64,000 nucleotides of DNA from Chlorobiota bacterium (GTDB taxonomy: Bacteria > Bacteroidota > Ignavibacteria > OLB7), in contig JADJXR010000001.1 of NCBI GenBank assembly GCA_016710285.1, positions 1,240,001 through 1,304,000 on the forward strand. Direction: 5' to 3'. The notes under the pieces were generated by a model that was not told the DNA's origin, did no database searches, and saw nothing but the letters and a program-made list of their open reading frames with translations. Positions 7,401 through 15,578 of this stretch are shown here, one piece after another (within the stretch, counting starts at the first letter, position 1; every line of letters begins with the position of its first letter). Position numbers and translations under genes: made by a program.

Positions 7401-9795
7401 AACCAGCCGGCTGCACGTTGCCGGAACCGCTGGCACAGCAAATGTTCGGATGGGGTCGCTTGGCGGCGCAGCGATTGCCACGCCATACTCACCCGGCGCA
7501 AATGATGGAATCGTTGTTTCCGATAACAATGGCGACCTGCTAAAACGCTCGGTGAACAGCGTGGTGGGGGGGCTTTCCGTTCTCTACAATGTTGCCGCCA
7601 CACAAGCCACAGCAACGCCACGGACGAACTACCTGTACGACGTTGCCTACGATGCCACCGCACCAGATGCAGCATCGTCGGGAGCGCGCATCACCTCCAG
7701 CGCGGGGGCCGCGGGCAACCTGAACGCAACGGCATTGACGCTGGTGGCAACCGCAACTGGCAGCGGCGTGGCAACGGCACTTGACGCAACGGGAAATATT
7801 AACACCAACACGCAGTACAACATTGGCACCAACCGCGTGGTAAGCGTTTATGGGACGAACAACGTGTTTGTTGGCGTGGGGGCCGGCACCGCAAACGACA
7901 ACTCCGGCGCCGGGGGAACGGCCAACACCTTTGTTGGATTCAACGCCGGAACAGCAAACACCACTGGCGACAACAACACGGCACTTGGGAACGGCGCGCT
8001 CCACTCCAACACCACAGCCATTGCCAACACCGCAATCGGCCAGAACGCACTGGGGGGGAACACTACCGGAACCTTAAACACTGCGGTTGGCCTTAACGCG
8101 CTTCAGCTAAACACAGGTGGCAATTATAACACTGCCGTTGGCGTTGGCGCGTTGAACAAAACCACCGTTAATGGCGGCACCGCCGTTGGCACCAACTCAC
8201 TGCTGGAGAACACCACCGGAACCGACAACACTGCCGTTGGCGCGAACTCACTCCAGAAAAACACCACCGGCTTCAACAACGTGGCGATGGGTGTGAATAC
8301 CGTGCAGAAAAACATAGACGGCAACAACAACACCGGAATCGGCGCAAGCGCGTTGTTGGAGAATCTTTCCGGAAGCGGAAACACTGCGGTGGGAACATCA
8401 GCACTTCAGAACAACACGGCAAGCAACAACACCGCCGTGGGCTACGGTGCATTGGACGCAAACACCACGGCAATAAACAACACCGCTGTTGGGAAAGATG
8501 CCCTGGGCGCAACAAGCATTGGCGGATCGAACACCGCCGTTGGCGCAAGCGCGTTGGCGGTAAACACGGCAAACGACAACACTGCCGTTGGCGCAGCAGC
8601 GTTGCGACAAAACACCACCGGAACCAGCAACACCGCCGTCGGGGTCAACTCACTCTTCGTCAATACCGACGGCATCAACAACACCGCCATGGGGGTGGGA
8701 TCATTGGGGGGAAACACCAGCGGCGATAACAACACCGCTGTCGGTATCAACTCAATGGTGACCAACAGCACCGGCGATGATAACACAGCCATGGGAGCCA
8801 GCTCGCTAAACGCCAACACCATTGGCGCAAACAACGTGGCCGTTGGCGTTCGCACCATGCTGGCCAACACCGATGGCAACCGGAACGTGGCCGTTGGCGC
8901 AAGCGCTCTTCTTACCAACAGCACCGGCAACAACAACACCGCCATTGGAACCGAGGCATTAAAACTGAACACTGCCAGCGACAACACCGCCGTTGGCAAC
9001 GCAACCTTGCTGAACAACAGCACCGGCACCGGCAACACCGCCATCGGTGCGCGAGCGCTGGGTGCCGTCACCACCGCAGGCGCAAATACTGCGGTTGGCC
9101 TTGATGCACTGGCCGCCAACACCGCCGCTGGGAACACCGCCGTTGGTGCGGCAGCACTGGCGGCAAACACCACCGGAACCGGGAACACTGCCGTTGGTGT
9201 CAACGCGCTGTTTGCAAATTCCACTGGGGCCAACAACACCGCAATGGGCGTGGGGTCCTTAGGGGCAACCACCGGAAGCAACAACACGGCAATGGGCCAC
9301 AACGCTCTGGTTGCAAACACATCGGGCGCGGGGAACACTGCGCTTGGAACAAGCTCCCTTTCGGCAATCACCGCCAACAGCAACGGAACGGCCGTGGGGA
9401 ACAACGCGCTTCTGAGCGCAACCGGCGCAGGGAACACCGCGCTGGGTGCGGCTGCCGGAACCGCCGTCACTTCAGGATCGAACAACACCCTTATCGGCGT
9501 TGGCAGCAACACCACCGGGGGAAGCGCGGGCACGCTGACGAATGCAACCGCGATTGGCGCAAACGCCGTTGTTGGGCAAAGCAACGCTCTGGTTCTTGGC
9601 AACAGTGCCGATGTTGGAATCGGAACCAGCACACCCCGCGCAGCGTTGGAGGTGGCCTCCACTGGCGCAATTATCGTCCCGGTGGGCACAACCGCCCAAC
9701 GCCCGGGAACGCCAGTGACGGGAATGATCCGGTTCAACACCACCACCAGCAAGTTCGAGGGGTATGACGGAACCACGTGGGTAAACCTCAATTAG
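4408..9795 (+). CDS. Giant repetitive secreted surface protein, adhesin/tail-fibre-head-like
   Basis: A protein of 1795 residues. Translation most likely starts at ATG 4408, which begins a typical signal peptide (MIQRYVVALLLGLCGG ... FAQS) behind GGAG. The N-terminus carries GIGTIAPDKSAILDLS, a motif common in Bacteroidota tail-fibre-like proteins. A set of STVGGG repeats of about 15-16 residues follows (5338-5700). Two long blocks of about 18 and 32 repeats of a 17-residue unit, NTTGxxNTAVGxxALxx, make up most of the rest. The spacer between blocks repeats the N-terminal module (GIGTTTP, LHVAGTAGTANVRMGS, GANDGIVVSDNNGDLLKR). The unit resembles left-handed beta-roll heads of trimeric autotransporter adhesins such as YadA. 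It ends with GMIRFNTTTSKFEGYDG, without a membrane anchor or T9SS sorting domain that I can see. Adhesion is inferred. Confidence 0.8.
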   Translation: MIQRYVVALLLGLCGGVVLCQKTFAQSHPMTDIYGHMGIGTIAPDKSAILDLSTTTAGFLMPRLTTAERNAIVSPATGLMIFNTDSKTIEFNIGTTFAPIWDPVLTASSGGGVFWSLTGNGGINPATNFLGTTDAQPLVVRTNSVERLRVASTGEVGIGTAAPTAGRLLEVAGTAGAANVRFGSASGAADGSVWAPGANDGVITADGNGDLLKRTATAVVGSVAWLTTGNAGTTAGTNFVGTTDDEPFEIHVDNGGTATEGRRRVMRFEPNASSPNIIGGFSGNLVTPGLVGATISGGGMNTLINQVTGTFGFGVIGGGMQNIAGDFATVGGGLYNTASGGGAAVGGGSGNQALGSRSTVGGGAVNVSSGLTSTVGGGDNNEASGDYSTVGGGEANDALSTISTVGGGQNNVASGFGSTVGGGYINTASSDYSAIPGGRGLTLASTADRSFGFHANNAAGTLPMTISDANVAVFGNTDLWLANNNNAPSELRFFEAYNAAGAFPNTANYTAFKAQNQASDITYTLPPALGSGSSNYLLTDASGTGSLTWAGVSSMAWALGGNAIAGPEVLGTTNAQDLNIVAGGTTRITVDDASGNVGIGGAVSGTDKLSVTGNINSSTQYNIGGARVLSVPGTANAFVGVGSGTANTSGNNNTFVGNNAGTANTTGNGNVAVGAGAFDANTSGSSNIAIGRDALGANTTASNNTAVGDSALLRNTTGSSNTAVGDSALLNNTTGMNNTAVGALTLANNAGGISNTAIGIGSLRANTSGIANTAAGAGALGANTTSLGNTAVGVLALGATTSGGGNTAVGFQSLAGNLTGTGNTAVGQGALQVSTVSNATAVGFNALNANTTGPSNTAVGDSALLRNTTGARNTAMGDSALINSTTGSGNTASGAMALAQNTSGSGNTAMGIMALQNAASNVNTAFGAQAGLGVTTGGFNTFLGYLANASSGTINNATAIGAQAMVGQSNSVVIGSINGVNGATADASVGIGTTTPNSTSRLHVAGTAGTANVRMGSLGGAAIATPYSPGANDGIVVSDNNGDLLKRSVNSVVGGLSVLYNVAATQATATPRTNYLYDVAYDATAPDAASSGARITSSAGAAGNLNATALTLVATATGSGVATALDATGNINTNTQYNIGTNRVVSVYGTNNVFVGVGAGTANDNSGAGGTANTFVGFNAGTANTTGDNNTALGNGALHSNTTAIANTAIGQNALGGNTTGTLNTAVGLNALQLNTGGNYNTAVGVGALNKTTVNGGTAVGTNSLLENTTGTDNTAVGANSLQKNTTGFNNVAMGVNTVQKNIDGNNNTGIGASALLENLSGSGNTAVGTSALQNNTASNNTAVGYGALDANTTAINNTAVGKDALGATSIGGSNTAVGASALAVNTANDNTAVGAAALRQNTTGTSNTAVGVNSLFVNTDGINNTAMGVGSLGGNTSGDNNTAVGINSMVTNSTGDDNTAMGASSLNANTIGANNVAVGVRTMLANTDGNRNVAVGASALLTNSTGNNNTAIGTEALKLNTASDNTAVGNATLLNNSTGTGNTAIGARALGAVTTAGANTAVGLDALAANTAAGNTAVGAAALAANTTGTGNTAVGVNALFANSTGANNTAMGVGSLGATTGSNNTAMGHNALVANTSGAGNTALGTSSLSAITANSNGTAVGNNALLSATGAGNTALGAAAGTAVTSGSNNTLIGVGSNTTGGSAGTLTNATAIGANAVVGQSNALVLGNSADVGIGTSTPRAALEVASTGAIIVPVGTTAQRPGTPVTGMIRFNTTTSKFEGYDGTTWVNLN
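5338..5700 (+). repeat. STVGGG-type internal coding repeats
   Basis: Within the giant adhesin-like gene, a unit of about 48 bp coding for STVGGGxxNxASGxx recurs about eight times (VGGG/IGGG at regular steps). It is followed by a non-repetitive segment beginning at AIPGGRG. The units differ from the 51-bp family further on but share the same glycine/asparagine turn logic. Confidence 0.8.
6346..7254 (+). repeat. 51-bp coding repeat array, block 1 (about 18 units)
   Basis: Each unit encodes about 17 residues following NTTGxxNTAVGxxALxx. Occasional 16-residue units (STVSNATAVG, AASNVNTAFG) break the period. Units are diverged from each other, so this is an old protein repeat and not a recent DNA tandem array. 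Confidence 0.85.
7888..9519 (+). repeat. 51-bp coding repeat array, block 2 (about 32 units)
   Basis: Same NTTGxxNTAVGxxALxx unit as block 1, counted at about 32 copies, after a spacer that repeats the N-terminal GIGT...DLLKR module. Unit positions 7-11 (NTAVG) are the most constant. Confidence 0.85.
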
Positions 9796-9825
9796 GAACT
9801 CACTCCGTCCATCGCATGCAGTATC

Positions 9826-9864
9826 AGCCGAATGCCCTGCCGTTTATCAGCAGGGCATTCGGCT
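9826..9864 (+). terminator. Perfect 15-bp hairpin after the giant surface-protein gene
   Basis: AGCCGAATGCCCTGC (9826-9840) pairs exactly with GCAGGGCATTCGGCT (9850-9864) around a 9-nt loop, about 30 nt past the stop. No T-run follows, so it may be an mRNA 3' end stabiliser or a weak terminator. Confidence 0.6.
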
Positions 9865-9950
9865 TGATAGGGGCTGCTTCGCGCTGGGGAATCACCCCCC
9901 GCGAACCAACCGATACTCCCCGCAACCCCGATTATCCGTAACATGGCCAG

Positions 9951-11783
9951 ATGAAAACCAACAACGGAACCGACAACGCACCAACAACCGCAGCCGGAAC
10001 AGCCGATTCGTTCGCTGAAATTGGGCTTAGCCTTCCCCTTGTTCAAACCTTGACCGAGCTTGGCTACGAGACCCCAACGCCAATCCAACAGCAATCCATC
10101 CCGCTTCTGCTTTCTGGCAAGGACCTTATCGGCCAGGCCCAAACCGGAACCGGAAAAACCGCCGCATTCTCCCTGCCAATTCTTGACCGCTTGGACCTAA
10201 CCCGTGGGGCGTTGCAAGCCTTGATTCTTACTCCAACCCGCGAGTTAGCAATCCAGGTTTCCGAGGCAATCCACACGTACTCGCGGCATCTGGGCCGGAT
10301 TCGCGTCACGCCGATTTACGGCGGTGACTCCATCCAAAAACAGATCGTCCGGCTGCGCGGGCCGATGCACGTTGTGGTTGGCACGCCCGGGCGGATTATG
10401 GACCACCTTCGGCGCGGCACGCTCAACTTCAACGCACTCCGGTTTGTGGTGCTTGACGAAGCCGACGAGATGCTCCGCATGGGCTTCCTTGACGACGTGG
10501 AATGGATTCTTGGCCAAGCCCCAACCGAACGGCAAACCGCGCTGTTCAGCGCCACCATGCCGCGCGAAGTTCGCCGCATCAGCGAACGCTATTTGCAGTC
10601 GCCAACATCGGTGGAGATCACCCACAAAACGCTGACGGTCCCTTCGGTGGAGCAGTTCTACTTCCACGTCACCGAGAAGCTGAAGCTGAACGTCCTGACC
10701 CAACTGCTGGACACCCGCGACGGCGATGCCGAAGCGATGCTGATCTTCACCCGAACAAAACTTGGCGCGGCGGACCTTACCGAAAAACTTCAAGCACGCG
10801 GCTACGAAGCCGAGGCGATGCATGGCGGAATGAGCCAATCGCAGCGCGAAAGCGTGGTGCGCCGGATGCGTGCCGGGCAGATTGAGATTGTGGTGGCCAC
10901 CGACGTTGCCGCCCGCGGCCTGGACATCGAGCAGATTAGCCTGGTGGTCAACTACGACATCCCCGGCGACCCCGAAGTCTATGTCCACCGGATTGGCCGC
11001 ACCGGGCGGGCCGGGCGTTCGGGAACCGCCTTCCTGTTCGTCACCCCGCGCGAGGAACGGCTGATGCGGGAGATTGAACGCTACACCGGTCAGCGGCTGA
11101 TCCCCAAAAAAGTTCCCTCACGCGCCGACGTTGCCGCGCGGCGCATGGCATTGTTCAAAGAACGCCTGCTGAAAACATTGGGGGAGGAGAACCTGGACCC
11201 ATACCTCACCTTGATTGAGGAGCTTGCCGAAGAGAGCGGGCACGAGATGGCCGAAATCGCCGCCGCCGCAGCACGGCTGGCCCAGGGGGAGAAGCCGATC
11301 GTGGTTTCGGTGGAGCCGGAGCCGCAAAGCATCGCCGGGGCCGAGCGCGGAATGGCGCGGCTGTTTATCAACGCCGGGCGCAGCGCGGGGATTGGCCCGT
11401 CCGATATTGTTGGGGCAATCGCCAACGAAGCGGGGATTCCCGGGCGCGAGATTGGGGTGATTGACATCTACGATGACTTCACCTTTGTTGAAGTTCCGGC
11501 GCGCCACCGCGACCAGGTGTTGGACTCGCTGGCGGGGGCAACCATCCGCAACCGCGAGACGAACATCCGCCCGGCAACGGAGCACGATCTGAAGCCAAGA
11601 AGGGAGTTCAAGCCACGGGAATCCGAAAGGAAACCGAAGCGATTCGCCGACCGCAGCGACCGCAGGACCGAGGACCACTCCGGCGGCTGGTACGAAGACG
11701 TCCCACGCAAACGAAAAGCCGGAAAACCAATAGCCGTAAAGGATAAAAAACGGAAGAAGGTGGGTGGGAAGAAGCGGAGGTAG
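9951..11783 (+). CDS. deaD: DEAD-box ATP-dependent RNA helicase (DeaD/CsdA type)
   Basis: A 610-residue ATP-dependent RNA unwinding enzyme. The Q motif lies near residues 40-50 (PTPIQQQSIP), motif I AQTGTGKT at 63-70, PTREL at 95-99, DEAD at 169-172 and SAT at 200-202. In domain 2, VATDVAARGLD and YVHRIGRTGRAG follow. A DbpA-type RNA-binding domain (RLFINAGRSAGI ... FVEVPA) lies at about 468-545, then a basic, low-complexity tail rich in Arg and Lys. Length and domain order match the DeaD/CsdA subfamily, which acts in ribosome assembly and cold-shock RNA handling. It stands alone, with a strong terminator 15 nt after the stop. Confidence 0.93.
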   Translation: MKTNNGTDNAPTTAAGTADSFAEIGLSLPLVQTLTELGYETPTPIQQQSIPLLLSGKDLIGQAQTGTGKTAAFSLPILDRLDLTRGALQALILTPTRELAIQVSEAIHTYSRHLGRIRVTPIYGGDSIQKQIVRLRGPMHVVVGTPGRIMDHLRRGTLNFNALRFVVLDEADEMLRMGFLDDVEWILGQAPTERQTALFSATMPREVRRISERYLQSPTSVEITHKTLTVPSVEQFYFHVTEKLKLNVLTQLLDTRDGDAEAMLIFTRTKLGAADLTEKLQARGYEAEAMHGGMSQSQRESVVRRMRAGQIEIVVATDVAARGLDIEQISLVVNYDIPGDPEVYVHRIGRTGRAGRSGTAFLFVTPREERLMREIERYTGQRLIPKKVPSRADVAARRMALFKERLLKTLGEENLDPYLTLIEELAEESGHEMAEIAAAAARLAQGEKPIVVSVEPEPQSIAGAERGMARLFINAGRSAGIGPSDIVGAIANEAGIPGREIGVIDIYDDFTFVEVPARHRDQVLDSLAGATIRNRETNIRPATEHDLKPRREFKPRESERKPKRFADRSDRRTEDHSGGWYEDVPRKRKAGKPIAVKDKKRKKVGGKKRR

Positions 11784-11797
11784 GGAAGCGGAACATC

Positions 11798-11844
11798 ACG
11801 CCCGGTAACCACCCTGACTATTTGGGTGGCTACCGGGCGTTTTT
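11798..11844 (+). terminator. Rho-independent terminator after deaD
   Basis: ACGCCCGGTAACCACCC (11798-11814) pairs with GGGTGGCTACCGGGCGT (11824-11840) with one mismatch, and TTTT follows directly. Confidence 0.88.
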
Positions 11845-11930
11845 GAAATGCACCCGCACAAACCGCACATTACCGAACCACAGAAAGGGATGTGGTGGTA
11901 GTTCCTCATATTGGCCTTGTGTGGGATGAG

Positions 11931-13718
11931 TTAAAATGTCGCATCCCCTTTCCCACCACCTTCACGCCGATAAACGATCTTGCCGTTTTTATTAATGCGT
12001 ATGGTGACTGGGGTACCCACAACGTTGAAATATGAATACAGATAATTTGCATTCGCAGCAAACACAGATGGGATGATATTGTCTTTCAAATGTTTTTTAT
12101 AGGAAGTGCTATCCTCCATGGTTACAAACACGATAGTTACATCATTCAATTTTCTATCAAGCTGAAGCTGTTTCATACGCCTTATATTTATCAAGCATGG
12201 CTGACAATTAATTGAAGTAAATTCAATAATGATATCTTGTTTGAGTTTCTTTATGTCTATCACTTGTGAATTGGCTAATTCAATTAATGGGAAGTCAATA
12301 GGTTGATTCATTTGATAATTTATTGCGTTAGATTTTAGCGAATCCAAGATAGCTGCCACAGTAACACTATCTTTTTTTAGATAGCTTGACAAATCATGGA
12401 AAACAGAATCACGAATTTTCAATATATCATAATTCCAATAGTATGCTCTTGCATACCACATTAAAACCGAATCTTTTTGATTATATATTTGATATATTTT
12501 TGCACATTGATGTGCTGCAATGCCAGCATTAGTCATATCATTGACTCGCTCCATCACTACATTAGATAAGATGCGCAACGACTTTTCATAATCAGAGCAA
12601 TACTTATATCCTTCAGCTATTAATAAATAATGAAAATTTCTACGCACATATTGAGAACGATAAGGATCGTTTAATCTATGTGAGTAACTAGGATTAGAAA
12701 TCAGATCATACAGCTGATTTATTATAGGAAGAAGTATTTTTTGTTTGTCTTTTTGATTTATAAGAACATGAACATATGTCGAAAGAGTTGCAATATCATT
12801 ATTCAGATTTACAAGTCGTTGTTGACATATTTCAGATACTATTTCTTCATTCCAAGATATCCAAGACAAATCATTCAGCCGATTTCTTGTCCAAGGAGAC
12901 AATGGATAATTCAAAGCAAACTTTTGCATAATTGAGTTAACATCATAGCCTCTCTTTTCATAAAATCGTACAATCTGATTTAAATATCCGCTAATCAATT
13001 CATCATTCATCATTTTTATAGATTTATCATGCAATACTTTTTTTAGATAATAATCGCAAGAATCATGCTCAATTAAAGAATACGCGATAAATTTAACAAA
13101 GTCAACATCATTTTTTGCTTTTTGAATTTCATTAATATCATCTATGATATCTTTTTTATTCAGTTGTTGATCTCTCATCAAATAGAACCATTTAATTACA
13201 TAAGCGATGATATTTTCCGGATACAATTTTCGCTCTGTATTACAATAATATTTCCATGACGAATCGGTGGAATACACAACTGACCACAAAGATGCGTTTT
13301 TCACAGGGGTTAACGAATCAGAATCTTCGTTTATCTTGTTCAATACCGCAAATCGCAAACGCGAATATTCATTTTTGATAGAATACTTATCAGATACATT
13401 AATTTCGACCCAAGCAAAATTCTTATGAATAGGGACAGAGACAGTACAGGCTTTATTTTGTAGACTGATTGGAATTAAGTGAAAATAAGATGAAGAGTCT
13501 ATGGAAAGATAAGCCTTGATATGTAAGCATAATTCATTAGTATCGCTTATTGGAGATGGCGAGGTAACAGCAACTTTAACAGTAGAATCTGAAAAAGCAT
13601 AATCATCTAGGCACTGCAATTTATATTGCAATTCTTCTCCTTGCGGCTCTGGAGAATTACAAGAAAAACAGAGCAAAATTGCTGTCATTATACTAAATAG
13701 GATTTGCATTCTCTTCAT
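11931..13718 (-). CDS. Thioredoxin-fold (TlpA-like) lipoprotein, AT-rich gene
   Basis: A 595-residue protein with a lipoprotein signal (LLCFSC, lipidated Cys about residue 20), so it is exported. The middle 450 residues are of unknown fold, rich in Tyr, Asn, Lys and Ser, and probably helical. The last 110 residues look like a thioredoxin-fold domain: IIIEFTSINCQPC has the CxxC pair at C505 and C508, and VVGTPVTIRINKNGKIV matches the cis-proline/beta-strand region of TlpA/ResA proteins. A role as periplasmic or surface thiol reductant or oxidant is inferred. The gene is clearly more AT-rich, with different codon use, than deaD and the epimerase on either side, which suggests transfer. Confidence 0.75.
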   Translation of the reverse strand: MKRMQILFSIMTAILLCFSCNSPEPQGEELQYKLQCLDDYAFSDSTVKVAVTSPSPISDTNELCLHIKAYLSIDSSSYFHLIPISLQNKACTVSVPIHKNFAWVEINVSDKYSIKNEYSRLRFAVLNKINEDSDSLTPVKNASLWSVVYSTDSSWKYYCNTERKLYPENIIAYVIKWFYLMRDQQLNKKDIIDDINEIQKAKNDVDFVKFIAYSLIEHDSCDYYLKKVLHDKSIKMMNDELISGYLNQIVRFYEKRGYDVNSIMQKFALNYPLSPWTRNRLNDLSWISWNEEIVSEICQQRLVNLNNDIATLSTYVHVLINQKDKQKILLPIINQLYDLISNPSYSHRLNDPYRSQYVRRNFHYLLIAEGYKYCSDYEKSLRILSNVVMERVNDMTNAGIAAHQCAKIYQIYNQKDSVLMWYARAYYWNYDILKIRDSVFHDLSSYLKKDSVTVAAILDSLKSNAINYQMNQPIDFPLIELANSQVIDIKKLKQDIIIEFTSINCQPCLINIRRMKQLQLDRKLNDVTIVFVTMEDSTSYKKHLKDNIIPSVFAANANYLYSYFNVVGTPVTIRINKNGKIVYRREGGGKGDATF

Positions 13719-14081
13719 AGCTATACTGGATGTTAAGATTATGACACAACAGGGCAGAATCTATGTTGGATATTCTGCCCTGTTGTACAATCGTTTTGCA
13801 TTTACTCAATGGAAATCCGGCATCCAAGATGCTTGCCCACTTGGATGCTTATCAAAAATAACACCAGCATTTAAGGAATCGTCACATTAATTTTTTGTAA
13901 TCAAATGTCCTATGTAGAGCTTGCCACCCGCAATAGCATTTTTCGAGAACTCTAACCATGTTCGATGATCCACAAACGCATTCATCACTTCCATTCCTCC
14001 CTCTTTCTCTCTCTGTAAACTTCCATACTATGCCGCAATGTTTGTTGCAGCGCATGGGGTTGTTGTGGCATCTTGCGCCTT
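13719..14081. other. AT-rich intergenic region between divergent genes
   Basis: It holds the promoters of the two divergent neighbours and one strong hairpin (listed separately). I see no coding frame with a plausible start and no repeat shared with other parts of the window. Confidence 0.6.
13746..13786. promoter_or_regulatory. Perfect 15-bp inverted repeat upstream of the AT-rich lipoprotein gene
   Basis: ACAACAGGGCAGAAT (13746-13760) and ATTCTGCCCTGTTGT (13772-13786) are exact inverted arms around 11 nt. They lie 28-68 nt upstream of the lipoprotein start. This could be an operator, a 5' UTR hairpin or a leftover terminator; the sequence does not decide. Confidence 0.55.
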
Positions 14082-15080
14082 ATGCCAACTGCACTTGTTA
14101 CTGGGGCTTCCGGATTTGTGGGGAGCCATATCTGCGACCAACTTCACCAGCGAGGTTACGCGGTGCGCGTGCTTGCCCGCTCCAGCACCAATCTGCGCTC
14201 GGTGGAGCATCTTCCGATTATCCCCGTCCGCGGCGATTTTGCCGACCCGGAATCCCTGAGCGATGCCGTCCGCGATGTTGATTTTATCTACCATGTTGCC
14301 GGGGCCACTGCCGCAAAAAATCGCGCCGCTTTTTTTGCCGGAAACCAGCTTGCCACGCGCAACCTGTTGGAAGCCGCGCTTCGGCATACCCCGAACCTCC
14401 AGCGGTTCCTTCACGTCAGCAGCCTTGCGGCGGTGGGTCCCGCCCCAGATCTCCATCACCCCGTTGATGAAACCACCCCCTTCCACCCAATCACCACCTA
14501 CGGCGAAAGCAAAGCCGCTGCCGAGCGGGAGGTGTTCGACCGCATGAGCAAGCTCCCCGCAACCATCGTCCGTCCGCCGGTGGTGTATGGCCCACGCGAC
14601 GCGGGCACCGGGGCGTTCACCTTTTTTGCGGTGGCGGCAAAAGGGTTGGCTCCGCTGATTGGTTTTGGGGAGAAGAAGGTGAGCCTTGTTCACGTCACGG
14701 ACCTTGCGCGCGGTTCGGTGGAAGCTGCCGAAAGCCCACGCGCCGCCGGCGAAGCCTACTTCTTAAGCTCGGAGGAATTTTACACGTGGGAGGAAGTTGG
14801 GGCAATCACCGCAAGGGTGATGGGGCGGAAACGGGTGCGGCATCTGCGGGTTCCGCACGCGGTGATTCACGTGGCCGCGGCCATCAGCGGGTTTGCGGGT
14901 ATGTTCCAAAAAAAGCCGACCATTTTCGACCGCGATAAAGGGCGCGACATCACCACCCCCTACTGGATTTGCAGCGTGGAAAAAGCCCGCGAGCATTTTG
15001 GATACCGCCAACAAATCCCGCTGGAGCAAGGGATTGCCGAAACCATCGCTTGGTATCGGAAAGAAGGGGTGATTCGGTAA
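14082..15080 (+). CDS. NAD(P)-dependent epimerase/dehydratase (extended SDR family)
   Basis: A 332-residue Rossmann-fold sugar- or steroid-type epimerase, reductase or dehydratase. The nucleotide-binding motif TGASGFVGSH is at residues 6-15. The catalytic serine region is HVSSLAAVG, and the YxxxK pair sits in TYGESKAAAE. RPPVVYGPRD follows, as expected for this family. The substrate is unknown; isolated relatives of this type are often annotated hopanoid-associated or dTDP-glucose-like, which cannot be confirmed here. ATG 14082 is chosen over TTG 14073 because it places the glycine motif at the usual distance. No ribosome-binding site is convincing. Confidence 0.85.
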   Translation: MPTALVTGASGFVGSHICDQLHQRGYAVRVLARSSTNLRSVEHLPIIPVRGDFADPESLSDAVRDVDFIYHVAGATAAKNRAAFFAGNQLATRNLLEAALRHTPNLQRFLHVSSLAAVGPAPDLHHPVDETTPFHPITTYGESKAAAEREVFDRMSKLPATIVRPPVVYGPRDAGTGAFTFFAVAAKGLAPLIGFGEKKVSLVHVTDLARGSVEAAESPRAAGEAYFLSSEEFYTWEEVGAITARVMGRKRVRHLRVPHAVIHVAAAISGFAGMFQKKPTIFDRDKGRDITTPYWICSVEKAREHFGYRQQIPLEQGIAETIAWYRKEGVIR

Positions 15081-15089
15081 ACAAACGCG

Positions 15090-15470
15090 TGGCGCGGAAA
15101 CGGGGCTGGGGGGGTGATACCGGATACGGTGAAGCCTACCAGACCGCCACCTCACTTGCCCCCTCCCCGCCTCCCCCAATTCTGGGGGAGGAGCTGGCAG
15201 AGGTGGCTTGGAATTCAGAGAGAAAGGGATGAACAGCCGAACCCATTTCCCCCCAGCATTGGGGGGAACGCTTCGTCGCTTGCGGCGAAGCAGGGGGGCG
15301 CGGCGGAAACGCATGCGGGGAACTTCGATGGATAACAGAAAGCACTGCTTGTCCGGTGGCTTCCCCGAGGAGAAGAACTGTTTCAGGAGCGTTCGCGGAA
15401 AACTTGCGAGAGGGTTAATACCCGGCACAGTGAAGCCTACCAGACCGCCACTTCGCCCCCGCCTCCCACA
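15090..15470. repeat. Dispersed intergenic repeats, reverse orientation of the 2904-3590 family
   Basis: Contains the reverse complement of pieces seen at 2904-3447: CCCATTTCCCCCCAGCATTG, CGCTTCGTCGCTTGCGGCGA, CGCGGCGGAAACGCATGCG. Two further copies of a GTGAAGCCTACCAGACCGCC piece lie at about 15132 and 15431. This fills the whole gap between the epimerase and the regulator, and I see no gene in it. Confidence 0.75.
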
Positions 15471-15578
15471 CTTTAATCTTTCTGCGGCACGCTCGGGGCA
15501 ATGATCTTGCTTCCATGTTTTGCATATTTTTCCCGCCCTGCAACCCGACTCCATTTTTTTGCATCAAGGATATTCGGT

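Noticed and set aside
6346..9519. CRISPR-like array
   Set aside because: The regular 51-bp units are diverged and in frame with a protein. They have no constant repeat/variable spacer structure.
6012..9791. Long open frames on the minus strand opposite the giant repeat protein (405 and 449 codons)
   Set aside because: They mirror the repeat codon pattern and consist of low-complexity Pro/Val/Ala strings. They are an artefact of the repeats on the plus strand.
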